A DNA stretch of 9,450 nucleotides, from the NCBI GenBank assembly GCA_902767175.1, contig CACXGH010000075.1, positions 1 to 9,450 on the forward strand, written 5' to 3'. Made by a program: the position numbers and the translations under genes. Shown here piece by piece: positions 1 to 5,039 of the stretch. The DNA is from an uncultured Ruminococcus sp. Its GTDB lineage: Bacteria > Bacillota > Clostridia > Oscillospirales > Acutalibacteraceae. Below the pieces are notes generated by a model. The model was not told where the DNA came from. It searched no databases and saw nothing but the letters and a program-made list of their open reading frames with translations. Each line of letters starts with the position of its first letter. The first letter of the stretch is position 1.

Positions 1-83
1 GCAGGAGCTAAAGCTCCCCGACGTCTGTTGACGGCGTCGCTCGCTCCAATCAAGCGAGCTTGTTGGAGCTTTGCTCCTTGTTT
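1..83. repeat. Cluster of GAGC/GCTC hairpins, truncated by window edge
   Basis: The sequence is G+C-rich and made of nested inverted repeats. GGAGCT (4-9) pairs with AGCTCC (12-17). CGACG (19-23) pairs with CGTCG (35-39). GCTCGCT (39-45) pairs with AGCGAGC (53-59). In an alternative fold, GCTCCAA (43-49) plus CAAG (51-54) pairs with CTTG (59-62) plus TTGGAGC (63-69). GGAGC (65-69) pairs with GCTCC (73-77) and is followed by TTGTTT. The tetramer GAGC or its complement GCTC occurs seven times in 74 bases. The first and last hairpins are nearly the same sequence in opposite orientation. It could be an interspersed palindromic repeat, the end of a structured RNA, or the terminator of a gene left of the window. 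I do not recognise a named family. Confidence 0.6.
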
Positions 84-109
84 AACCTTATCGAGAAAGG
101 GTAATAGCT

Positions 110-1282
110 ATGATAATAAAAAATGCCGAAATATATACCTGTGATGACGAACATTCCATAATCAAAAACGGCTGTATCCGTATATCGGAGGGAATAATAA
201 CCTATGTCGGGGCAATGAAAAATGATGAAGAAGATGATGAGGTCATTGACGCACAGGGCAGACCTGTTTATCCGGGTTTTATTGATGCACATACTCATCT
301 CGGTATGTTCGGTGACTCACTGACATTCGAGGGTGATGACGGAAACGAGGATACAGATCCCGTCATGCCGCAGCTCAGGGCAATTGATGCAGTAAATCCC
401 CTTGACGGCTATTTTGACGAAGCACTCAGCGCAGGTGTTACCACAGTGCTTACAGGCCCCGGAAGTGCCGATCCTGTTGCGGGTCAGATAGCTGCCATTA
501 AGACATTCGGCAGAAGAGTGGATAAGATGATAGTAAAAGCTCCTGCCGGAATAAAATTTGCTCTGGGAGAAAACCCGAAGTCAACATATAACGATAAGGA
601 ACAAACTCCAGTTACCCGTATGGCTACCGCAGCTCTTATCCGTGAAGCACTTATAAAAGGGAGAAAGTATTTTATCGACAGACAGAACTATGAAAACGAT
701 AAGGAAAACTATGACGAGCCTGAATATGACATGAAGGCAGATGCATTTCTTCCTCTTTTCCGCAAGGAGATACCTGCCCATTTCCATGTCCATAGGGCAG
801 ATGATATTTTTACGGCAATTCGTATAGCGAAAGAATTTGATATTCCTTATGTTCTTGTTCATGCAACAGAGGGCTATATGGTCGTTGATGAGCTGCTGGA
901 GGAAAATGCCCTTGGTGTGCTTTCGGGTCCCGTTCTTACCGACAGAAGCAAGCCCGAGCTGAGTCATCAGTCACCGGCAGCGGCAGGTATACTCGCAAAA
1001 AGCGGAATACCGACAGCCATTATAACCGACCACCCTGAAACACCAATACAGTACCTGCTTTTATGTGCGGCGGTTTCGGTACGAAGCGGCATGGACAGAC
1101 AGCAGGCTATAAGGGCAGTTACCTGTACACCTGCTAAAATATGCGGAATAGCAGACCGTGTCGGCTCGATAGAAAAGGGAAAGGACGCAGACCTTGTGAT
1201 ATATGACGGCGACCCGCTCGATATCACTAAAAAGCCCGTAATGGTGATAGCAGGCGGAAAAATAGCGAAATCGTTTATATGA
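110..1282 (+). CDS. Amidohydrolase, imidazolonepropionase-like (COG1228 type)
   Basis: This is a 390-residue cytosolic metal-dependent hydrolase of the amidohydrolase superfamily. Seen in the sequence: an N-terminal beta segment, then the metal-binding motif H61-T-H63 after GFIDA, candidate metal or substrate histidines in the H224-F-H226-V-H228 cluster and at H251 (LVHATEG), and the metal-ligand aspartate D307 in TDHPE. The C-terminal composite-domain signature VGSIEKGKDADLVIYDGDP lies near residues 351-369. The stretch GVTTV...GSADPVAGQ resembles the COG1228 branch, which holds imidazolonepropionase and related deacetylases or dipeptidases. No hut genes are nearby, so a role in histidine breakdown is not supported and the substrate is unknown. 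The ATG at 110 follows AAAGGG (96-101) at 8-nt spacing. No signal peptide is seen. No clear promoter lies between the hairpin cluster and the gene, so it may be read from upstream of the window. Confidence 0.85.
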   Translation: MIIKNAEIYTCDDEHSIIKNGCIRISEGIITYVGAMKNDEEDDEVIDAQGRPVYPGFIDAHTHLGMFGDSLTFEGDDGNEDTDPVMPQLRAIDAVNPLDGYFDEALSAGVTTVLTGPGSADPVAGQIAAIKTFGRRVDKMIVKAPAGIKFALGENPKSTYNDKEQTPVTRMATAALIREALIKGRKYFIDRQNYENDKENYDEPEYDMKADAFLPLFRKEIPAHFHVHRADDIFTAIRIAKEFDIPYVLVHATEGYMVVDELLEENALGVLSGPVLTDRSKPELSHQSPAAAGILAKSGIPTAIITDHPETPIQYLLLCAAVSVRSGMDRQQAIRAVTCTPAKICGIADRVGSIEKGKDADLVIYDGDPLDITKKPVMVIAGGKIAKSFI

Positions 1283-1341
1283 ATCAGTTCGTGCTGATAC
1301 TAAGTCTCAGACACGTTATTTTAGTGTCAACACTCCTTAGT
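1283..1341 (+). other. Imperfect stem-loops after the amidohydrolase stop codon
   Basis: ATCAG (1283-1287) pairs with CTGAT (1294-1298) around a 6-nt loop. Immediately after, ACTAAG (1299-1304) pairs with CTTAGT (1336-1341) and encloses GACAC (1310-1314) paired with GTGTC (1324-1328). There is no run of T after the last arm, so this is not a standard intrinsic terminator. It may protect the 3' end of the mRNA or form a weak terminator. Its function is unknown. Confidence 0.35.
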
Positions 1342-1398
1342 TGTGATAATGTATAAATTTGGTGATTAAAATTTTTATATATATTTTTGCAAATCTAT

Positions 1399-1426
1399 TT
1401 GATTTTTTTGTTTAATGTGTTATAAT
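1399..1426 (+). promoter_or_regulatory. Sigma-A-type promoter of hpf
   Basis: The -35 box TTGATT (1399-1404) and a perfect -10 box TATAAT (1421-1426) are 16 bp apart. A TGn extension (TGT, 1418-1420) sits directly before the -10. Transcription would start near 1433, giving a leader of about 65 nt before the hpf start codon. This lets hpf be expressed independently of the amidohydrolase gene upstream. Confidence 0.7.
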
Positions 1427-1498
1427 TAAGTTGAACCTGATACCTGTTCGCAGTAGAATTTGGTAATAGGAATCATAAAACCTAAGGAGGTTTGGCTT

Positions 1499-2038
1499 AT
1501 GAAATACAACATAGTAGGCAGAAAGGTCAATCTTAGAGATAACTTTAAGGAGCGTGTTTACAAAAAACTCGGCAAGTTTGAAAAAATCTACTCCGAGGAC
1601 GCTGAAGCTACCGTTACCGTAACGCTTGAGAAGAACAGACAGACTGTTGAAGTTACCATTCGTGACGGTTCAATGGTATACCGTGCTGAAAGCTCAGCTC
1701 TTGAAATGAATGATGCACTCGATGCAGTTGTAGATATACTTGCAGGTCAGATAAGAAAGAATAAGACGAAGCTCAGCAAGAAGATGAAGGCTGAGTCTCT
1801 TGAACAATATTTCCTTGAGTACAATGAGCCTTCTGATGATGCAATGAGAGACGACGAATATTCCGTTGTCCGTACAAAGAATATCGCAGTAAAGCCGCTT
1901 AGTGTTGAGGAGGCTATCCTTCAGATGAATATGATAGGTCATGAATTCTTCATGTTCCTTAACAGCGCAACAAATACTATAAATGTTGTTTATAAGCGCA
2001 AAGGAAACACTTACGGTCTGCTTGAACCTGAGTTCTGA
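1499..2038 (+). CDS. hpf: Ribosome hibernation promoting factor, long form
   Basis: This is a 179-residue long-form HPF (also annotated raiA/yfiA). It binds the 30S decoding region and dimerises 70S ribosomes into inactive 100S particles when growth slows. Seen: an N-terminal S30AE domain at about residues 1-95, starting MKYNIVGRKVNLRDNF, with the basic helix RKNKTKLSKKMK at 86-97. An acidic linker follows (about 105-120), then the C-terminal dimerisation domain from about 124 to the end, with the hallmarks KPLSVEEA, MIGHEFFMF and a terminal YGLLEPE. The length is typical for the long form of Gram-positive bacteria. ATG 1499 is chosen because AAGGAGG (1484-1490) lies 8 nt before it. An in-frame TTG at 1460 would place this binding site inside the gene. 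It has its own promoter and ends at the strong terminator at 2084. Confidence 0.95.
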   Translation: MKYNIVGRKVNLRDNFKERVYKKLGKFEKIYSEDAEATVTVTLEKNRQTVEVTIRDGSMVYRAESSALEMNDALDAVVDILAGQIRKNKTKLSKKMKAESLEQYFLEYNEPSDDAMRDDEYSVVRTKNIAVKPLSVEEAILQMNMIGHEFFMFLNSATNTINVVYKRKGNTYGLLEPEF

Positions 2039-2083
2039 TTATTCTGTTTTGGCATTATCAGCTCTGTAAAAACTAAATAATAC

Positions 2084-2135
2084 GGGTGCTGCCGCTTCTG
2101 CTTAATGCTGTGCGGCAGCACCCTTTGCTTTTGTT
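2084..2135. terminator. Strong intrinsic terminator, probably bidirectional
   Basis: A perfect 12-bp stem, GGGTGCTGCCGC (2084-2095) with GCGGCAGCACCC (2112-2123), encloses a 16-nt loop. On the plus strand it is followed by TTTGCTTTTGTT and ends hpf transcription. On the minus strand the tail is GTATTATTTAG, which is weaker but T-rich, so it can also end the operon arriving from 2134. The last bases of the plus-strand tail overlap the stop codon of the 2134-2508 gene. Confidence 0.88.
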
Positions 2136-2508
2136 ACAGATAACCTTTTTGTTTTGCAGATTCTATCTCACAACGGTAGCCTGTGCAGTCCCATGAAATA
2201 ATATGAAAAATATTTCCGTCAAGGCTTAATTGTTCTTTGCCTTTTTTCAGATAGCACTCAAGGACACCGCTTATTTTTTTGGAGGAAGGAAGAAATACCC
2301 TGCCGTTTTTTTTCTGAATAAGCTGCAGCTTTTCAAAAAGCTCCTTTATGTCATTTGCACTAAAATCATTTACACCGTAATAAACAAACAGTTCTACAGT
2401 GCTTTTTATCAGACCGAAGCTTTCAAGTCCGCTGTTGTCAATAAGGGTATGAGGTGAGCGGTAGAAATACTCAGCCTCTTTCAAGTCTATCATGTCTGTA
2501 TTGCTCAT
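2134..2508 (-). CDS. Conserved-looking hypothetical protein, 124 residues
   Basis: I do not recognise this protein. It is soluble and mixed in charge, with no signal peptide, membrane segment or obvious enzyme motif. Helical stretches are likely around residues 50-65 (NDIKELFEKLQLIQ), and the C-terminal third is strand-like with two cysteines (WDCTGYRCE). Its start codon overlaps the stop of the DUF4364-like gene in an ATGA arrangement (2505-2508). GAGGAG on the minus strand sits about 8 nt before the ATG, inside the upstream gene. Translation is therefore probably coupled and the two products may act together or in fixed ratio. It shares the bidirectional terminator with hpf. Its reality as a gene rests on the tight overlap, the binding site and a good terminator immediately after the stop. 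Confidence 0.75.
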   Translation of the reverse strand: MSNTDMIDLKEAEYFYRSPHTLIDNSGLESFGLIKSTVELFVYYGVNDFSANDIKELFEKLQLIQKKNGRVFLPSSKKISGVLECYLKKGKEQLSLDGNIFHIISWDCTGYRCEIESAKQKGYL

Positions 2509-3098
2509 TTTTTCAGCTCCTCAAGTGCGCATTGTATCAGGGCATTATCTCCCGTTACTGCCGCAAGTACAACAGAGTAAAGCCTTTCCGGATTTTTATG
2601 AAAGCTTGTTTTTATATGATTAGCCTCGGAAATATCAGGTACAAATAATGTCAGTGACATAAGATTCCTCATTCCGTCAGTAATTCTCAGTTCTATATTA
2701 TAACCGCCGCCTTCTGCACGCTTTATCTTTACAGGGTTTTCATGCTCTGTCTTTTTCATTTTAAGCAGAACTGATGCGGCGGCTGCGGCTCTCTGTCTTA
2801 TAGTCAGCGATAAAGAGGTGTTAAGCTGAGAGGCGATAAGCCTGCCGTTTTTTGTCGTTTTAATAAGCTGCTGATTCTCGTCCGTATACTCAATGTTTTT
2901 GTTTTTTATCAGCTCTGAAAGAGAATTTGCTGTTTCAAAGTAATTCGCAAAGCCGTTATCCTGTATCAGTTCAATAAGTTCGTCTTTACTGAACGGCTGT
3001 CCTATATATTCGAGCAGATAGCATATCAGCACTCCGATTTCAGAGCGGTTTCTCAGTCCGCCCGGCTCAATACCTTCGGTAAATGCGTCAAAATCCAT
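2505..3098 (-). CDS. DUF4364-like protein, candidate winged-helix regulator
   Basis: This 197-residue protein resembles the DUF4364 family of Firmicutes, judged from memory of the family and not from a search. Residues of about 18-90 look like a winged helix: RSEIGVLICYLLEYIGQPFSKDELIELIQ, then NYFETANSLSELIKNKNI as a possible recognition region, then a beta wing with KTTKNGRLIA. A helix with RQRAAAAASVLLKMKK follows, then a beta-rich C-terminal half (YNIELRITDG, LMSLTLFVPD) that could bind a ligand or dimerise. The start ATG at 3098 follows AAGGAGGT (3105-3112) at 6-nt spacing. It is first in a two-gene operon, ATGA-coupled to the next gene. A regulatory role is inference, and no target site was identified. 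Confidence 0.82.
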   Translation of the reverse strand: MDFDAFTEGIEPGGLRNRSEIGVLICYLLEYIGQPFSKDELIELIQDNGFANYFETANSLSELIKNKNIEYTDENQQLIKTTKNGRLIASQLNTSLSLTIRQRAAAAASVLLKMKKTEHENPVKIKRAEGGGYNIELRITDGMRNLMSLTLFVPDISEANHIKTSFHKNPERLYSVVLAAVTGDNALIQCALEELKK

Positions 3099-3131
3099 TT
3101 CCTGACCTCCTTGCGACTATACTTTTATTAT

Positions 3132-3159
3132 TTTATAACAAATTTTCTGAAAAATCAAA
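3132..3159 (-). promoter_or_regulatory. Promoter of the DUF4364-like operon
   Basis: Read on the minus strand, TTTGAT (3154-3159) is followed after 16 bp by TATAAA (3132-3137), with a TGT extension just before the -10. The layout is close to the hpf promoter. The leader would be short, about 25-30 nt. Confidence 0.5.
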
Positions 3160-3178
3160 TATAACTACGAGATAATAA

Positions 3179-3207
3179 TTGCAATTGTTCTGTTAATATA
3201 TTAAAAT
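3179..3207 (+). promoter_or_regulatory. Promoter of the first HAD hydrolase gene
   Basis: TTGCAA (3179-3184) and TAAAAT (3202-3207) are separated by 17 bp in an A+T-rich stretch. Transcription would start near 3214, about 36 nt before the ATG. It is divergent from the promoter at 3132-3159, with the two -10 boxes about 65 bp apart. Confidence 0.5.
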
Positions 3208-3249
3208 AATTACAAGCATTCCGCATAATAAAGAAAGGGAGTAACAACA

Positions 3250-3987
3250 ATGTACAAGAATTATATTTTTGACCTCTACGGCACGTTGGTTGACATCAAT
3301 ACAAATGAGTATAAACAGAGCCTTTGGAAAAATATGGCGATGATATACTCAATGGGCGGAGCGGCATATAAGCCTTCCGAGCTGAAGAAGCTGTATGGTG
3401 CCTATCTCAGTGAGCTTATAGAAAAAATACCTGCCGATAAATATACCACAAACCCCGAGCCTCAGATAGAGTATGTCTTTCAGCGTCTCTATACCGAAAA
3501 AGGGGTTCCGTGTGATATGGCTCTTGCAGCAGCAACAGGCAGAACATTCCGTGCGCTGTCAATAAAGTATATCAGGCTCTATGACGGTGTCAAAGAGCTT
3601 TTTGACGCCATTCACAGCCATGGGGGAAAAGCATATCTTCTCTCAAATGCTCAGCGTATTTTTACAGAGCCTGAAATAAGAATGCTCGGAATTTATGACC
3701 AATTTGAAGATGTTATGATATCATCTGACGAAGGCTGTGCAAAGCCTGATATAATGTTCTATAAAAGAATAATTGATAAGCACGGACTAAAGCCCGAAGA
3801 AAGCATTATGATAGGCAACGACTATATCACGGATATCAGAGGCTCACACGATGCAGGACTCGACTCACTCTATCTGCACACCAATATTTCACCCGAGATA
3901 AAGGGAGAACTGCTTGCGAAATACCCCGTAATGAGCGGCAGTATCTTTGAAGCTATAAAGCTGCTTTTCCCTGATACTGCCGAGTAA
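3250..3987 (+). CDS. HAD-superfamily hydrolase with DxY motif I
   Basis: This is a 245-residue cytosolic HAD subfamily IA protein with a helical cap. Seen: motif I at D8-L-Y10-G-T (FDLYGTLVD), motif II S132 in LLSNAQ, motif III K165 in AKPD, and motif IV GND191YITD195. The nucleophile D8, the lysine and the metal-binding acids are all present. The general acid/base aspartate normally found two residues after the nucleophile is Tyr10, as in 2-haloacid dehalogenases. The cap, about residues 15-110, is rich in Tyr and Lys. The substrate is unknown; the overall order resembles YjjG-like phosphatases. The ATG at 3250 follows AAGGGAG (3235-3241) at 8-nt spacing. The gene runs tail-to-tail into another HAD gene with one base between the stops, and I see no terminator after it. 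Confidence 0.88.
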   Translation: MYKNYIFDLYGTLVDINTNEYKQSLWKNMAMIYSMGGAAYKPSELKKLYGAYLSELIEKIPADKYTTNPEPQIEYVFQRLYTEKGVPCDMALAAATGRTFRALSIKYIRLYDGVKELFDAIHSHGGKAYLLSNAQRIFTEPEIRMLGIYDQFEDVMISSDEGCAKPDIMFYKRIIDKHGLKPEESIMIGNDYITDIRGSHDAGLDSLYLHTNISPEIKGELLAKYPVMSGSIFEAIKLLFPDTAE

Positions 3988-3988
3988 T

Positions 3989-4696
3989 TCACATCAGACT
4001 CTTAATGTATTCCTGCAGTTCATTAAAGCTGCCGCAATTATAAACGGAAATATCCTTGTCATGATCGTTTATCAGACAGTCTGTAAGAAGAAATACCTTC
4101 ATTCCAAGCTCTGAGGCGATCATGTCCTCATCAACATTATTTCCAACCATGAGACATTCCTCTGCTCTGGCACCTGTTTTTGCAAGTACATTTTCATAAT
4201 ATTTTATGTTGGGCTTTGTAAAGCGGCAGGTCTCATAGGAGGTATAGAATTCAAGATCATTTGTGTCAATTCCTGCCCAATTTATCCTTGCCTCAATTGC
4301 CGCAGCCGGAAATACGGGTAAAGTCGCAACGGCTGTTTTCAGACCGGAGGACTTTATCATGGATATTGTTTCTTTGGCTTTGGGGTTGACAGGACAAACA
4401 GAGCTGACATTGTTGAATTCGTTTTTATAAAAATCGTCAAATAGCTGACGGTGCTCCATTATTTCATCTCCAAGCTCATGACGGAAGCACTCCCAGAAAA
4501 CATCTTCGTTTGTCTTTGATCCGTTATTGCCAAGCATTTTTTTCATGCCGCTCCACACGGCTTTTATAACAGCTTCGGGTTTGTATCCTGCTGCCGAAGT
4601 TTTTTTCGTCAGCTCACCGAAATATGCCTTGACAAAAATATCCTGATCCATCGGAAGTAAAGTTCCGTCAAGGTCAAACAATACATATTTTATCAT
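3989..4696 (-). CDS. HAD-superfamily hydrolase (phosphatase-like)
   Basis: This is a 235-residue cytosolic HAD protein with canonical motifs. Motif I is D8-L-D10-G-T, motif II is T125 in AVATLP, motif III is K161 in FTKPN, and motif IV is GNN187VDED191. A helical cap occupies about residues 15-100, as in subfamily IA. The family hydrolyses phosphate esters through an aspartyl-phosphate, but the substrate cannot be read here. I place the start at the ATG ending at 4696. It follows AGGAGA (4705-4710, minus strand) and leaves motif I near the N-terminus as is usual. The reading frame stays open to an ATG at 4807, but that would add 37 atypical residues and run through the promoter. It is not closely similar in sequence to the neighbouring HAD protein, so recent duplication is unlikely. 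Confidence 0.88.
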   Translation of the reverse strand: MIKYVLFDLDGTLLPMDQDIFVKAYFGELTKKTSAAGYKPEAVIKAVWSGMKKMLGNNGSKTNEDVFWECFRHELGDEIMEHRQLFDDFYKNEFNNVSSVCPVNPKAKETISMIKSSGLKTAVATLPVFPAAAIEARINWAGIDTNDLEFYTSYETCRFTKPNIKYYENVLAKTGARAEECLMVGNNVDEDMIASELGMKVFLLTDCLINDHDKDISVYNCGSFNELQEYIKSLM

Positions 4697-4733
4697 TATA
4701 ATCTTCTCCTGCCTGTTATTATTCTTAATTGTT

Positions 4734-4762
4734 ATTATAACATGACAGCGGATTGTTTTCAA
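4734..4762 (-). promoter_or_regulatory. Promoter of the second HAD hydrolase gene
   Basis: On the minus strand, TTGAAA (4757-4762) is followed after 17 bp by a perfect TATAAT (4734-4739) with a TGT extension (4740-4742). Transcription would start near 4727, about 30 nt before the ATG. This is one of the best-matching promoters in the window. Confidence 0.75.
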
Positions 4763-4777
4763 CCTTGCAGAAAACAG

Positions 4778-4812
4778 TCCCGATGAATTTTGACCGGACA
4801 GCTTCATCGGGG
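4778..4812. other. Isolated 9-bp inverted repeat upstream of the HAD promoter
   Basis: CCCGATGAA (4779-4787) pairs perfectly with TTCATCGGG (4803-4811) around a 15-nt loop, with a possible T-G pair at 4778/4812. It lies just upstream of the -35 box of the minus-strand HAD gene. Read on the minus strand it is followed by ACTGTTTTCTG, which could act as a weak terminator. Read on the plus strand there is no T run. It may be an operator or the end of a short minus-strand RNA. Confidence 0.5.
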
Positions 4813-4873
4813 AATCCCTTGCTAAAAGCTTTTTTGTTGTTTACAGCCCTTATTTTTACCTGTAATACGTTAC

Positions 4874-4910
4874 TATTATACCACTCTCGAACAAAAGAGA
4901 TACTATAATA
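4874..4910. promoter_or_regulatory. Hyphenated dyad with TATTATA/TATAATA arms
   Basis: TATTATA (4874-4880) and TATAATA (4904-4910) are inverted copies. Between them TCTC (4885-4888) and GAGA (4897-4900) form inner arms. The same region also reads as a direct repeat, TACTATTATAC (4871-4881) and TACTATAATAC (4901-4911), with one mismatch at a 30-bp period. The left arm forms an extended -10 on the minus strand, TGGTATAAT (4875-4883), without a clear -35. It could be an operator or a pair of divergent weak promoters. Confidence 0.35.
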
Positions 4911-4932
4911 CTAACTGTTTTTATATAATATG

Positions 4933-4941
4933 TGATAAAAT
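4933..4941 (+). promoter_or_regulatory. Candidate extended -10 promoter for the trkA operon
   Basis: TGATAAAAT is an extended -10 (TAAAAT at 4936-4941). No good -35 is seen about 17 bp upstream. TATAAT at 4924-4929 is an alternative -10, also without a clear -35. Either would give a leader of about 90-105 nt that contains the hairpins before trkA. Confidence 0.4.
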
Positions 4942-4971
4942 AATAAATAGTGTATCTTTAAAAGTAACATT

Positions 4972-5030
4972 TGCCATTGTAAGGTGGGCACACGGCTTTT
5001 GTTCGCTGATTAGCCGACAGCGGAAAGGAA
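4972..5030 (+). promoter_or_regulatory. Structured trkA leader overlapping the ribosome binding site
   Basis: TGCC (4972-4975) can pair with GGCA (4987-4990). CGGCT (4993-4997) can pair with AGCCG (5012-5016). TTCGCTG (5002-5008) can pair with CAGC plus GAA (5018-5021 and 5023-5025) with one bulged G. The last pairing takes in bases at the edge of the AAAGG ribosome binding site (5024-5028). The second and third pairings interleave, so they would form alternative structures or a tight pseudoknot. I do not see the canonical conserved blocks of the ydaO c-di-AMP riboswitch. Confidence 0.4.
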
Positions 5031-5039
5031 TGGAACGAC

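Larger units (their letters stand above)
4697..5039. other. 343-bp divergent intergenic region
   Basis: This stretch carries no credible gene. From left to right it holds the promoter of the minus-strand HAD gene (4734-4762), a 9-bp-stem hairpin (4778-4812), an A+T-rich stretch, a dyad made of TATTATA/TATAATA arms (4874-4910), a weak promoter for trkA near 4933-4941, and a structured trkA leader (about 4972-5030). Each is listed separately. Confidence 0.75.

Noticed and set aside
581..967. Open frame of 128 codons antisense to the amidohydrolase gene
   Set aside because: No ribosome binding site, no recognisable protein, and the sense strand is a full canonical enzyme. It is a shadow frame.
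1460..1498. Upstream TTG start extending hpf by 13 residues
   Set aside because: The perfect AAGGAGG at 1484-1490 would fall inside the gene, and HPF proteins begin at the MKYNI-type strand.
3971..3997. CTGAT/ATCAG pairing across the two HAD stop codons as a shared terminator
   Set aside because: The stem is only 5 bp with a 17-nt loop and no T run on either strand.
4697..4807. N-terminal extension of the second HAD protein to an ATG at 4807
   Set aside because: It would add 37 residues before motif I, run through the promoter and hairpin, and ignore the good AGGAGA site before the ATG at 4696.
4940..5039. ydaO-type c-di-AMP riboswitch before trkA
   Set aside because: The GGGGTGAAT-like and other conserved blocks are not visible, and the leader is short for that class. 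Only a CCGACAGC-like match is present, which is not enough.
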